64,000 nucleotides of DNA from Autumnicola musiva (GCF_031846585.1 NZ_JAVRHK010000003.1:310001-374000); one strand, 5' to 3'. Positions 43,248-52,126 are shown, counted from the stretch's first letter. The notes: generated from the letters alone by a model not told the origin. Translations and numbers: made by a program.

Positions 43248-43445
43248 ATGGCGAGAGCGATGTTTGATTACACCAAGATTGTACTTGATAAAGTAAGTTT
43301 TGATGCTAATTTGTTCTGTAAGGAGGTGAAAAAGGCCATCCAGAGATTATTGCCTCATGAAATTGAAGAATTGAGGATCTGGATTATGTCTCTTATCAAG
43401 CAGAACCCTGAACTTAATGATTGTTTAATTTATTTAGATGAATAG
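43248..43445 (+). CDS. Small conserved Bacteroidota protein of unknown function
   Basis: The 65-residue protein is mostly helical, with the sequence FDYTKIVLDKVSFDANLF followed by CKEVKKAIQRLLPHEIEELRIWI. This pattern occurs widely in Bacteroidota as an uncharacterised short protein, from memory. One Cys, no membrane helix. Start ATG 43248; ATG 43260 (MFDYTK) is an alternative giving 61 residues and resembling the usual N-terminus. An intrinsic terminator follows at once. Confidence 0.8.
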   Translation: MARAMFDYTKIVLDKVSFDANLFCKEVKKAIQRLLPHEIEELRIWIMSLIKQNPELNDCLIYLDE

Positions 43446-43446
43446 A

Positions 43447-43470
43447 AAAAGCGGCTTCAGGGCCGCTTTT
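43447..43470 (+). terminator. Intrinsic terminator after the small conserved gene
   Basis: AAAAGCGGC and GCCGCTTTT form a perfect 9-bp stem with a 6-base loop, beginning one base behind the TAG stop. Confidence 0.85.
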
Positions 43471-43580
43471 GTGATTTAGCATCGGATTGAAGGATTAATT
43501 TCCCAAGGTTTACTTCAAAAAAATTGAAATTGTTTTCCAGTTCATTTCGGGCTTGCCCCAAAGTTTTTAATTTTCTACAA

Positions 43581-44522
43581 TTATTTCTTATTTACCGGAC
43601 TGATAATCTGTACATTCTGAAAAGCAATTGCTCCTTTTACAACGCCAGCTATAGTGCTGCGTAAAGCCTCAATAATTTGCATTTTTAATTCGCTGCGATT
43701 GTATATAAGGCTCACTTCCCGCGCAGGTACAGGGTCTTCAAACATCTTTAAGTTGCCCTTTTCAACATCTTTTATTTCCAGGGTGTGTAGATAAGGAAGC
43801 AGGGTCATTCCCAGGCCTTCATTGGCAAGTTTAATAAGAGTTTCAAAACTCCCGCTTTCCAGCTGAAAATGATCATCACTAAAGCCGCGGGAAACTTTGC
43901 ATAAATTTATTATTCCATCTTTAAAACAATGTCCATCCTGTAACAGCAAAATATCATCCAGATCAAGATCTCCTACAGCAATTTTGTTTTTTTTATGAAG
44001 CCGGTGAGATGGCGGGATGTATCCAACAAAGGGTTCATAATAAAGTACGTTTTCCTTTATTCCCTCCTGCTCAAGCGGTGTTGCAGCAATGGCAGCATCA
44101 AGATGGCCTTCTTTTAATTTTTCAATAATAGACTGTGTATTCAGCTCTTCTATCTTGAGTTTTACCTTTGGGTATTTTTTTATAAAATTGTTGATGAACA
44201 AAGGCAACAAAGTAGGCATAACTGTAGGAATTACGCCAAGTCTAAAGATTCCTCCCACATATCCTTTTTGCTGATCTACAATATCCTGAATCCTGTCGCT
44301 TTCATTTACAATATTTCGGGCCTGGTGCACAATTTTCTGCCCGGTTTCGGTAAGCTGAATGGGTTTTTTCGTTCTGTCAAATATTTGCACATCCAGTTCT
44401 TCTTCCAGTTTTTGGATTTGCATGCTTAAAGTAGGCTGCGTCACAAAAACCTTTTGGGCGGCTTTCGTAAAATTTTTATGTTCGGCAACCGCCAATACAT
44501 AGTGGAGCTGGGTAATAGTCAT
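43581..44522 (-). CDS. oxyR: Hydrogen-peroxide sensor OxyR (LysR family)
   Basis: The 313-residue regulator has an N-terminal winged helix (YVLAVAEHKNFTKAAQKVFVTQPTLSMQIQKLEEEL) and the periplasmic-binding-like sensor domain. The peroxide-sensing motif GHCFKDGIINLC places cysteines at residues 199 and 208, the same positions as in E. coli OxyR, where they form the activating disulfide. Oxidised OxyR activates catalase and peroxiredoxin genes; targets here may include the peroxiredoxin and tpx units, by inference. A palindrome-like cluster lies upstream of its -7 element and could be an autoregulatory site. Confidence 0.95.
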   Translation of the reverse strand: MTITQLHYVLAVAEHKNFTKAAQKVFVTQPTLSMQIQKLEEELDVQIFDRTKKPIQLTETGQKIVHQARNIVNESDRIQDIVDQQKGYVGGIFRLGVIPTVMPTLLPLFINNFIKKYPKVKLKIEELNTQSIIEKLKEGHLDAAIAATPLEQEGIKENVLYYEPFVGYIPPSHRLHKKNKIAVGDLDLDDILLLQDGHCFKDGIINLCKVSRGFSDDHFQLESGSFETLIKLANEGLGMTLLPYLHTLEIKDVEKGNLKMFEDPVPAREVSLIYNRSELKMQIIEALRSTIAGVVKGAIAFQNVQIISPVNKK

Positions 44523-44545
44523 AAAGGCTAAAATTTTTACTTTTA

Positions 44546-44553
44546 CAAATGTA
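44546..44553 (-). promoter_or_regulatory. Promoter -7 element of oxyR
   Basis: Minus strand TACATTTG matches TAnnTTTG, 23 bases before the ATG. No -33 TTG is present; the place is taken by the ATAG/CTAT cluster at 44566-44590. Confidence 0.5.
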
Positions 44554-44565
44554 TTGGTTTTTTCT

Positions 44566-44590
44566 ATAGTATATCTATTTTTTCTTATAG
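44566..44590. promoter_or_regulatory. Possible OxyR autoregulatory site
   Basis: ATAG-N5-CTAT-N8-ATAG covers the region just upstream of the oxyR -7 box. E. coli OxyR binds ATAGntnnnanCTAT repeats with seven bases between half-sites; here it is five, so the match is partial and may be chance in AT-rich DNA. Confidence 0.3.
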
Positions 44591-44598
44591 CACATGCT

Positions 44599-44633
44599 AA
44601 AAAACCACAGCAGCCATCCTGGCACTGTGGTTT
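44599..44633 (-). terminator. Intrinsic terminator after the DUF2141 gene
   Basis: AAACCACAG and CTGTGGTTT pair perfectly (9 bp) around a loop with a small inner CCA/TGG helix. On the minus strand it is followed by T residues (CTGTGGTTTTTTAG). It separates this gene from oxyR. Confidence 0.8.
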
Positions 44634-44651
44634 GAGATACTTGATAAAACT

Positions 44652-45074
44652 CTAAAAGAGTATTACTATTTCACGTATTCCTTTATCAAAAGCAAATTTG
44701 GAATCGTTCCATTGTGGTGGTCCGTAAGACATGGAATTTCCGGAGGTGCCATAATCTTCCATCGGCATTCCGCTGCTGTCAAAATCCATACGCTTGTTTC
44801 CATTTTTATCATGTAATGCAATAATGGCATAAGTTCCTTCCGGGACTTTTTCAAAAGTAGCCGTAGCCACTCCATCTTTAATCTTACTTAAAACACGAAA
44901 TTCCGGTTCTGCTTTCATAAAGGTATTTTCGGTATACATTCCGAATAAAATTTCTCCTTCATCACCGGTTATATTATTAATGGTGACGATGATTTTCTCT
45001 TTTTCTTCCTGATTTTCCTGAGCATTTACCAAATTGAAGAATAATGCGGCTGCTAATACTACTAAAGTTTTCAT
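44652..45074 (-). CDS. Secreted DUF2141 protein
   Basis: The 140-residue protein has a signal peptide (MKTLVVLAAALFFNLVNAQ). The mature part is a DUF2141 beta-sandwich with IIVTINNITGDEGEILFGMY, the GVATATFEKVPEGTYAIIALHDKNGNKRMDFDSSGMPMEDYGTS core and WNDSKFAFDKG. The family occurs across Gram-negative bacteria and has no assigned function. It is a single gene ended by its own terminator. Confidence 0.92.
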   Translation of the reverse strand: MKTLVVLAAALFFNLVNAQENQEEKEKIIVTINNITGDEGEILFGMYTENTFMKAEPEFRVLSKIKDGVATATFEKVPEGTYAIIALHDKNGNKRMDFDSSGMPMEDYGTSGNSMSYGPPQWNDSKFAFDKGIREIVILF

Positions 45075-45174
45075 AGTTACTGGTTTGAAGTTGATGCCCC
45101 AAATATATTCTGAAGCAGAACCTTCACAGAAAACGTTTTGCTGAACTGTAGAATTTAGTTGCTGAGCCGCAATT

Positions 45175-46506
45175 TTATAAAATGCCGCGGGCTTTAATTT
45201 CCAGGTATTTATTTATAGTATTGACGCTGAGGTCTTCGGGTTTGGTTAAAACCGTCTGAATCCCGTTACGCTGAAGTTCTTTGGCCATTCTGTTTTTATC
45301 GTAAGAAAACTGCTCGGCAATTGTCTGGTGAGCACTTACCGGAACAGAATCGGCTTCTGCATCAATAAGTTTTTGAACTTCGGTGTTTTCAAAAAATATA
45401 ACCACTAAAACGTGCTTTTTGGCCAATGCTTTTAAATATGGAAGCTGTCTCTTTAGGCCCGAGATATGCTCAAAATTGGTGTACAACAATAGTAGGCTTC
45501 TATGGTTTATATGTTTATTGATATTTGCATACAACAGGCTATAATTAGAATCCCTGAAGCCGGTCTTGATTTTATAAAGTGTTTCCAGAATCCTGTTTAG
45601 CTGGCTTAATTTAGAATTTGCCGCTAATATATATTCAATTTTGTTGGAGAAACTTACGAGGCCTACTTTGTCTTTTTTCTTTAAAGCCACGTTGGAAAAA
45701 GCAAGCGAACTGTTAATGGCATAATCCAAAAGGCTCAGTCCTTTAAAAGGCATTTTCATTACCCTCCCCGCATCAATTATGGAATATACCGGCTGCGCCT
45801 TTTCATCCTGAAACTGGTTCACCATCAGGTTTCCCTGTTTTGCAGTCGCTTTCCAGTTAATGGTGCGCACATCATCCCCGCTTACATATTCCTTAATCTG
45901 TTCAAACTCCATCGTATGTCCAATCCTGCGGATTTTCTTAATCCCTGGCTGGGAAATCTTGTTATCGATGGCCAGGAAATCCAGCTTTTTCATTTGGATA
46001 AACGAGGGATAAACTTTCACCACCTGGTCTTCATCAAATACCTGGCGTTTTTTTACCAGTTTCAGATGGGTGGATACATAAATATTCAGTTTTCCGAAAA
46101 TATACTCCCCCCGGTGCAAAGGTCTTACAATATATTCGAAAGTATGTTTTCCTTTAGCGGGAATCTGAAACTTCTTCAGAAAATCCCGCTTTTGAAACTG
46201 AACGGGCAGCTCATCTATAACTTCACAAAAAACATTGAATTTATAATTATTCTGAAGCTTAAGAACTATTGGATTTTTATCTGAATTTGAAAATTTTTCA
46301 GGTAAAATTCTTTCTGCTGTTATGCCTTGATTTTTGAATAATGTGATTATGTCCAGCAGCAGAAAAACCAGAAGGAGAACGGTAAAAATCCATGCGGTAA
46401 AATATAAAAATTCAAACCAATAGGAAAAAAGGAAGATTATGGCAATGCTGAAAAGTGCCACAAAAACCCTTTGGGTAAAATATAAAGATTTGAAGAATTT
46501 AATCAC
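45175..46506 (-). CDS. DUF58 protein (von Willebrand A-like), partner of MoxR
   Basis: The 443-residue protein has two N-terminal membrane helices (about 12-55), a linker of beta strands and a DUF58 domain with GIKKIRRIGHTMEFEQIKEYVSGDDVRTINWKATAKQGNLMVNQFQDEKAQPVYSIIDAGRVM, the diagnostic segment. VWA-like metal-site residues follow in DAGRxM. The start is GTG 46506-46504, placed directly after the moxR stop. DUF58 proteins act with MoxR AAA ATPases, probably in envelope stress or cofactor insertion; the client is unknown. Confidence 0.93.
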   Translation of the reverse strand: MIKFFKSLYFTQRVFVALFSIAIIFLFSYWFEFLYFTAWIFTVLLLVFLLLDIITLFKNQGITAERILPEKFSNSDKNPIVLKLQNNYKFNVFCEVIDELPVQFQKRDFLKKFQIPAKGKHTFEYIVRPLHRGEYIFGKLNIYVSTHLKLVKKRQVFDEDQVVKVYPSFIQMKKLDFLAIDNKISQPGIKKIRRIGHTMEFEQIKEYVSGDDVRTINWKATAKQGNLMVNQFQDEKAQPVYSIIDAGRVMKMPFKGLSLLDYAINSSLAFSNVALKKKDKVGLVSFSNKIEYILAANSKLSQLNRILETLYKIKTGFRDSNYSLLYANINKHINHRSLLLLYTNFEHISGLKRQLPYLKALAKKHVLVVIFFENTEVQKLIDAEADSVPVSAHQTIAEQFSYDKNRMAKELQRNGIQTVLTKPEDLSVNTINKYLEIKARGIL

Positions 46507-47523
46507 TTACCTCGGAATTTCAACAGATTGGGTAATCATTTCAATAACATTTTTAGTGGTCATGCCTTCCATTTCCCTGTCCGGTGAAAGGATTATCCTG
46601 TGGCCCAGCACAGGATTAAGCGTACGTTTAATATCTTCCGGAATAACAAAATCCCGGCCATTGATTGCCGCAAAAGCTTTGGAAGCATTCATTACTGCTA
46701 TGGAAGCCCTGGGAGATGCACCAAGGTATAAATGCGGGTGCTGCCTTGTTTTTCCAACGAGCTGGGCGATATAAGTGAGCAGTTTCTCTTCAACAATTAT
46801 CTCGTGAATCTGCGTTTTTAAATTGTTTAGTTGTTCGGGATTCAACACAGGTTCAATATTGGCTTCAGGCAATCTTCCTTTTCTTTCGTGATGCGACTGT
46901 AGAATTTTCACTTCATCTTCTTCAGAAGGATAACCCACTTCAATTTTGAATAAAAACCTGTCCAGCTGTGCTTCCGGCAGGGCATAAGTGCCTTCCTGCT
47001 CAATAGGGTTCTGCGTGGCGAGAACCATAAAAGGAGCTTCCATGGTGTGTTTTTTTCCATCTATGGTGATCTGTCGTTCTTCCATCACTTCAAATAGCGC
47101 GGCCTGTGTTTTGGCAGGAGCCCGGTTAATCTCATCTATCAGGATAACATTGGAAAATACAGGCCCTGGTTTAAACTCAAATTCGGAATTTTTCATGTTA
47201 AGTACTGAAGTTCCCAGAACATCGCTTGGCATAAGGTCTGGCGTAAACTGGATCCTGCTGAAGCCTGTTTCCAAACTTTTTGCGAATAACTTGGCAGTAA
47301 CTGTTTTTGCCACGCCGGGCACACCTTCAATAAGCACATGCCCGTTTGAAAGTAAACCCACAATAAGAAGTTCTACAAACTCGTCCTGCCCCACAATTAC
47401 CTTTGCCAGCTGTTCCTTCAGTTTTTCCACGGAATACCTTAATTCTTCAAGCGGCACACGGCTGCTAAAGTTTAGCTCCTCATTTTGTATTTCCTCCTTA
47501 GGTTGTATCTCTTCGTTTTCCAT
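46507..47523 (-). CDS. MoxR-family AAA+ ATPase
   Basis: The 338-residue ATPase shows Walker A EGVPGVAKTVTAKLFA, Walker B VILIDEINRAPAKTQAALFEVMEERQ, sensor 1 VLATQNPIEQEGTYALPEAQLDRF, and the ASPRASIAVMNASKAFA sensor-2 region. It would act as a chaperone for a client bound by the DUF58 protein. It overlaps the DUF4350 gene by 26 bases and is followed without gap by the DUF58 gene. Confidence 0.96.
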   Translation of the reverse strand: MENEEIQPKEEIQNEELNFSSRVPLEELRYSVEKLKEQLAKVIVGQDEFVELLIVGLLSNGHVLIEGVPGVAKTVTAKLFAKSLETGFSRIQFTPDLMPSDVLGTSVLNMKNSEFEFKPGPVFSNVILIDEINRAPAKTQAALFEVMEERQITIDGKKHTMEAPFMVLATQNPIEQEGTYALPEAQLDRFLFKIEVGYPSEEDEVKILQSHHERKGRLPEANIEPVLNPEQLNNLKTQIHEIIVEEKLLTYIAQLVGKTRQHPHLYLGASPRASIAVMNASKAFAAINGRDFVIPEDIKRTLNPVLGHRIILSPDREMEGMTTKNVIEMITQSVEIPR

Positions 47524-48727
47524 CTTTTAAATCTTTAAAACTGTTGATCGCGCGGCTAAGCTGAAGAAATTCTTCTTTGCTTACCTCTTTTTTATTTTTA
47601 AGGCGATCTATTTTATTAAATAATTCTTCGGCATCTTCCGGCTCTTTTTCTACTCTTGCAGCCAGGTTTTTGTAAAATTCCTTTCCGGCTTCCTGGGTAG
47701 AGAGACGATAGTTTATCCGGATAAATTCTAAAAATAATTCAATTTTTTTATCTGTAAGTTCTTTATACCGCTTTTGCTCAAGGTACAAATCTGCCACTGT
47801 TTGAGTGAATTCGTAAGTTTGGTTTTGTGGCGGTTTTACTACGGGGATTGGCCGCTGCTTCCTTTTTCCTTCAAAAACAATAAAGAGTACACCTGCAATA
47901 ATCACAAAATAATATGCCCATTTTAAGGATCGGCTGCTTAGCAGAATGTAAAGCGGGGAAGAATAAAAGGCTTTTCCAGATTTATAATAAGCATCCCAAA
48001 ATATTTTGCCACCGGGATGGAGGTAAGACAAAACTTTTTCGGCATATTCATAATTACCGTCTGAGAGTATAAAATAATTGCTAAACGCCTGCGGACTTGT
48101 ATGTAACAGGATCTCGCCGTCCCCGTAAGGCACTTTAATAAAATTAACTTTTTCTTCTTCATGGTCAATATCATCTTCAAGGCCTGCCACTCCCAGAACC
48201 ACATGTTGCGCCGTATCTATTTTGCTGAAGAAAATGGCATCTATATTATGGTTTAGTTTATAAGCAGTGTCGCTCTTAAGTTCAGGATTTACAAGGTTGA
48301 AGCGTGGCGCTGAAGTAAAATCTTTTTCGCTCATAAATTCACTGGTTTCAATATCCAGTGTATCCAGTAAATTAAGGCTTAGGTAATTTGCAGAAAGAAA
48401 AGCAGAATTTCCTTTTTTTACCCATTCCAGTAAATCCTCCAGTTCGTTATCGTCTAATGCGATGTAATGATTCAGGAAAAAATAGGTGCCGCCGGGCACA
48501 CTGTCCTGCTGAAAAAATTCATAAGGCGGAATATTAATTTCTTCAATTTTGGTCGACTTGCTGTTTTTCCAGCTTTCAAAGAACACAAAACTTCCCAGGG
48601 GAATTTTATCTTTGGCGGTATAACTTGGGGTCCAGTTCACCGGTTCCGGCTCGATGGCCTCCATATATGTTAGCGCAAGAATAAGTAGCACAAACAGGGC
48701 AAATGTTATTTTGAAAGTTTTATTCAT
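47498..48727 (-). CDS. DUF4350 membrane protein of the MoxR operon
   Basis: The 409-residue protein has an N-terminal helix (about 5-22), a GATase-like extracytoplasmic domain with DKIPLGSFVFFESWKNS and GGTYFFLNHYIALDDNELEDLLEWVKKGNSAFLSANYL, and a membrane helix near residue 270 (KWAYYFVIIAGVLFIVFEGK). A cytoplasmic tail rich in Lys/Glu follows. This architecture is that of DUF4350 proteins, which accompany MoxR/DUF58 genes. It may present or bind the client on the membrane. It overlaps its neighbours by 26 and 8 bases. Confidence 0.88.
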   Translation of the reverse strand: MNKTFKITFALFVLLILALTYMEAIEPEPVNWTPSYTAKDKIPLGSFVFFESWKNSKSTKIEEINIPPYEFFQQDSVPGGTYFFLNHYIALDDNELEDLLEWVKKGNSAFLSANYLSLNLLDTLDIETSEFMSEKDFTSAPRFNLVNPELKSDTAYKLNHNIDAIFFSKIDTAQHVVLGVAGLEDDIDHEEEKVNFIKVPYGDGEILLHTSPQAFSNYFILSDGNYEYAEKVLSYLHPGGKIFWDAYYKSGKAFYSSPLYILLSSRSLKWAYYFVIIAGVLFIVFEGKRKQRPIPVVKPPQNQTYEFTQTVADLYLEQKRYKELTDKKIELFLEFIRINYRLSTQEAGKEFYKNLAARVEKEPEDAEELFNKIDRLKNKKEVSKEEFLQLSRAINSFKDLKDGKRRDTT

Positions 48728-49484
48728 GTGCCGGATTTTTCAAAATATCATCCATTTGGGCGAAACCTTTTTGAGCAAGACGGAATTCTGTTTCTGAAAC
48801 TTTAAAATCCCCGTACCATACAAATTCGTAAAGCCTGGTGATTTTACGAAATTGCTGCTTTACATTTTCAGTGGAAATCTCAGCCAAATAATCCTCATTT
48901 GTCTTTTGAAACTGATAAGAAATCACTCCGAGCTCATCCATCTTTTTTAAATCAAGAAGATAGTAGTAGCGCACTGCCAGGCGATATTGGTTATTTTGGA
49001 TAGCCTCTTCAATTAATTTACCAATATCTTTAGACTGGATAATTTCTTCCTCTTCAGATAAAAACACTTTGGACTCTGCAGGTCTTTCCAGCAGGGACCT
49101 TCCCGGATCCAGTTTTGTGATTAACCAGAAAACAAATCCCAGTACCGCGGCCAGGATAATGTATGGTAGTATTCTTATGATAAAGTGCAAAATCCCGCCG
49201 GGAGTATATTCTCCAAACAACCAATTCAGAAATTGTTCATATTTTAGATTTAGCCATTTTTTAAACCTGGTCCACCAGGAATCCGTTTCGGTTCTGTTTA
49301 GATATTCAAACTCCGGCTGACTTTTAAAGTTTTCAATCTGCTCTTCATCAAAAGAAGTTTTGTGAAGTGCAGGCGTATGGTCATATTGAATTTCAGCAAT
49401 GGAATCACCGGTATTTTCTGCCTGGGAAAAGACATTTCCGAAGCAAAAAATAGTGAGTAAAAGTGCTAAAATAAGTCTATACAT
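48720..49484 (-). CDS. DUF4129-type membrane protein of the MoxR operon
   Basis: The 254-residue protein has a signal peptide (to about residue 21, NVFSQ), one membrane helix (about 106-130, IIRILPYIILAAVLGFVFWLI) and a helical cytoplasmic C-terminal domain with NNQYRLAVRYYYLLDLKKMDELGVI and ITRLYEFVWYGDFKVSETEF, the DUF4129 signature. Such proteins are fixed members of MoxR operons; no activity is known. The stop overlaps the DUF4350 start and the ATG overlaps the stop of the upstream gene by one base. Confidence 0.85.
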   Translation of the reverse strand: MYRLILALLLTIFCFGNVFSQAENTGDSIAEIQYDHTPALHKTSFDEEQIENFKSQPEFEYLNRTETDSWWTRFKKWLNLKYEQFLNWLFGEYTPGGILHFIIRILPYIILAAVLGFVFWLITKLDPGRSLLERPAESKVFLSEEEEIIQSKDIGKLIEEAIQNNQYRLAVRYYYLLDLKKMDELGVISYQFQKTNEDYLAEISTENVKQQFRKITRLYEFVWYGDFKVSETEFRLAQKGFAQMDDILKNPAHE

Positions 49485-50344
49485 TATTCGTGTTTTCCCA
49501 AATTTTCTATTGATTCAAAAGTTCCCGTTAAATTTTTCTTCTCATTCAAATTGAAATAAACGAAGGAAAGTCCCAATGGAAGAATCGAATATAAAATATA
49601 TTGAAATATAGAGGCAATTATAGATAACAGCATGTAAACCCAGTCAAAAACTCCTGAAATATCTCCTGCAGAATTTTCCTGAAAGACCGTAAACATTTTG
49701 ATAATGGTATAAATGAGCAGGGGAAGCTGAAAAATAAAACTGATGACATAGATTAGCAAAACAACAACAAAAATGGTAAAAAATGTAATCCACCAATTGT
49801 CTTTTACCAGTTGAAAAGCTTCCGAAATACTGTCGGTTACATTTGTTCTCCTGAAAACAAGGATTGCAGCACTAAGTCCTAGCGGCACACTTATATAAAT
49901 GCCGGGAATTAGAAATAGGATTAGGCCGGCAAGGGTTAAAATCCATACGATAAGTTGTAGGCCAACCAGTTTCCCTATATCTTTTTTAAGTCCCCGGCCT
50001 ACTTCAGCCTGTACCACTTCACCGTTGTTGGCCATGTAAGACCTTACATAATGTAGTACTGTGCCATTAAGAACTGCCGAATATAATAATACGGATACGG
50101 CTAAAATTATTACTGCCAGAATAACCTCTCCTTCATTAAAGGCTCCTGTACTAAATACCGGGCTTCCCACCGTGGAATAGGTATAATATGTTACGGCAGC
50201 AATAAGAAGGATAAAAGCAGGGGTAACGAATTTGAAAAAGCTGGCGAAGAAAGTTTTGTAGTTTTCCCTTAGAAACTTAAACAGAACACTAAGGATATCG
50301 CCCAATTCCCTTTGTTGCTTAAATTTGATGTATTTGCTGTTCAT
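49484..50344 (-). CDS. Multi-span membrane protein of the MoxR operon
   Basis: The 286-residue product has about six membrane helices and is rich in Ile, Val and Phe. The VGRGLKKDIGKLVGLQLIVWILTLAGLILFLIPGIYISVPLGLSAAILVFRRTNVTDSISEAFQLVKDNWW part resembles the membrane domain often listed as glycerophosphodiester phosphodiesterase membrane domain or DUF4013-like. No catalytic motif is visible. Overlaps of 26 bases with the SpoIIM gene and one base with the DUF4129 gene show tight coupling. Confidence 0.8.
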   Translation of the reverse strand: MNSKYIKFKQQRELGDILSVLFKFLRENYKTFFASFFKFVTPAFILLIAAVTYYTYSTVGSPVFSTGAFNEGEVILAVIILAVSVLLYSAVLNGTVLHYVRSYMANNGEVVQAEVGRGLKKDIGKLVGLQLIVWILTLAGLILFLIPGIYISVPLGLSAAILVFRRTNVTDSISEAFQLVKDNWWITFFTIFVVVLLIYVISFIFQLPLLIYTIIKMFTVFQENSAGDISGVFDWVYMLLSIIASIFQYILYSILPLGLSFVYFNLNEKKNLTGTFESIENLGKHE

Positions 50345-51302
50345 TGCTTGATTTTTTATTATGTAGATAGATTGGATAGAAAACGTAGTAAAACAGGATT
50401 AGGCACAAAGAAAGTAAAATAATGGCTATGGCAAGCCAGTCCGGCATTTGAGTTATGCGGGTAACAAAACCTTCCAGTAAACCTGCGATAATAAAAAAAG
50501 GAATGGTACTGATTATTATTTTTAATCCGCTTTTTATTCCTGAAGTAAAAGAGCGTAACCTTGAATAAGTGCCGGGAAACAGAATACTATTTCCTACCAC
50601 AAGGCCGGCGCATCCCGCCACGATAATAACAGAAATTTCAATGGTACCATGTATCCAGATAGTTCTGGCCGATTCCCAAAGCAATCCTTTGTCGTAGAAA
50701 AAATACTGGAAAGAACCCAGCATCACGGCATTTTGCATGAGTATAAAAGCCGTGCCCAGGCCGGCAAGAATTCCCAGCGTAAAGGCAAATAACCCCACCC
50801 TTATGTTGTTAATTGTAATTCCCAGGAACATATCGATTTCTGCTGCCTGTTTATAAACGGCCATAGGATCATTATTGGCAATATTTTCGAGGGTCATGTT
50901 TACATAAGCATCACCAAGGATTCCCCGTACAAAGGCGCCATCACTGGCCGCAGAAAAAGCACCAACCACGGCAAAGAGGGCAAATATGAGAAAACTCAGC
51001 AATAGTTGCTTTTGATGGTGGTAAAAGAACAGCGGAAATTCTTCAGTAAAAAATGAGATAAACCTGTTTTTTGACTCCTTCTTGTTCCTGTACATTTTCT
51101 GATGTGCGGCCGAAGCTATTTCATTCAGGTAAAGTACAGTATTGCTTTGTGGATAAAAGGTTTGGGCGTAGCTTAAATCGTCACTTACTTCAACATAAAC
51201 AGCAGAGAGTTGCTCCGGGGGAATAGCGGTTTTATTTTTAAGGAGGCTTTCAAACTTCAACCATTTATCCTTATTTTGCTTCACAAAGGCGGCCTCGCGC
51301 AT
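50319..51302 (-). CDS. SpoIIM-like (stage II sporulation protein M) membrane protein
   Basis: The 327-residue protein has a soluble helical N-terminus and about five membrane helices after residue 100. SpoIIM features are NIRVGLFAFTLGILAGLGTAFILMQNAVMLGSF and TIWIHGTIEISVIIVAGCAGLVVGNSILFPGTYSR. In Bacillus SpoIIM works in engulfment; in non-sporulating Bacteroidota the family travels with MoxR and RDD genes with unknown role. It is the first gene of the minus-strand operon, 36 bases from the divergent RDD gene. Confidence 0.92.
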   Translation of the reverse strand: MREAAFVKQNKDKWLKFESLLKNKTAIPPEQLSAVYVEVSDDLSYAQTFYPQSNTVLYLNEIASAAHQKMYRNKKESKNRFISFFTEEFPLFFYHHQKQLLLSFLIFALFAVVGAFSAASDGAFVRGILGDAYVNMTLENIANNDPMAVYKQAAEIDMFLGITINNIRVGLFAFTLGILAGLGTAFILMQNAVMLGSFQYFFYDKGLLWESARTIWIHGTIEISVIIVAGCAGLVVGNSILFPGTYSRLRSFTSGIKSGLKIIISTIPFFIIAGLLEGFVTRITQMPDWLAIAIILLSLCLILFYYVFYPIYLHNKKSSNEQQIHQI

Positions 51303-51338
51303 GTTTTTTCAATTAGAGGACTCAAAGTAACATATTAA

Positions 51339-52052
51339 ATGGATAATTTTCAAATAGAAACTGCTCAAAATATAAGTATAAACCAAAATGTGGCGGGAGT
51401 GGGAGAGCGTATTGTGGCCTTTATCGTAGATAGTTTTATTCTGGTGCTTTACGGAATTTTTATGGGACTTATTATTTCCGGAACAAATCTGGACCGGGGG
51501 GGCGATATGATGTATTACCTGGTGTTGGGATTACCTATTTTTTTATATTACTTGCTATGGGAAACTTTCTGGAACGGACAGACCCCGGGAAAAGCAGCCA
51601 TGCAGATACGGGTGGTGATGGAAGACGGCTCCCGGCCTTCTTTTGCCAATTATCTTATACGATGGCTTTTGCGGTTTGTGGATATTAGCCTTACCAGTGG
51701 GGCAGTGGCCGTTGTGGTTATTTTGCTGAATGGTAAAGGGCAGCGGCTGGGCGACATTGCAGCCAGGACAACGGTAATTACAGAAAAGCGCAAAATAGGT
51801 ATCTCTAGTACACTGGCGGTAGATCTTCCAAAGGATTACACCCCAAAATATCCGCAGGTAACGGTATTAAAGGATGCTGATGTACAGGAAATTAAAGGTA
51901 TTTTCAGAAAGGCTAAAATTAATGGGAATCACCAGGTTATTTTAATGCTGGCAAAAAAAGTTTCCGAACTTCTGGATGTGGAATATGAAGAAAATCCTAT
52001 GGATTTTTTAAACAGGGTTGTTTCCGATTATAATTATTATACGCAGCAGTAA
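51339..52052 (+). CDS. RDD family membrane protein
   Basis: The 237-residue protein has an RDD domain with GVGERIVAFIVDSFILVLYGIF (R and D of RDD), WNGQTPGKAAMQIRVVMEDGSRPSFANYLIRWLLRFVD and GQRLGDIAARTTVI, and three membrane helices. A soluble helical tail of about 90 residues follows. RDD proteins are thought to transport or bind small molecules or ions. It diverges from the SpoIIM/MoxR operon with a 36-base gap, indicating a shared regulatory region, and belongs functionally to that set. Confidence 0.93.
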   Translation: MDNFQIETAQNISINQNVAGVGERIVAFIVDSFILVLYGIFMGLIISGTNLDRGGDMMYYLVLGLPIFLYYLLWETFWNGQTPGKAAMQIRVVMEDGSRPSFANYLIRWLLRFVDISLTSGAVAVVVILLNGKGQRLGDIAARTTVITEKRKIGISSTLAVDLPKDYTPKYPQVTVLKDADVQEIKGIFRKAKINGNHQVILMLAKKVSELLDVEYEENPMDFLNRVVSDYNYYTQQ

Positions 52053-52059
52053 AAGAGGA

Positions 52060-52120
52060 GATTATTGGGCTCCGTTGGCTCTCCGCTCACAATGGTGCAT
52101 TGCTGCGCTCTATTGCACTT
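52060..52120. repeat. GC-richer intergenic repeat-like element
   Basis: The stretch between two convergent genes contains three spaced GCTC words (GGCTCCGTTGGCTCTCCGCTC) and GTGCA...TGCAC arms at 52095-52099 and 52114-52118. Its composition is unlike its AT-rich surroundings. It may be an REP-like element or a weak terminator; copies elsewhere cannot be checked here. Confidence 0.3.
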
Positions 52121-52126
52121 TCAAAA

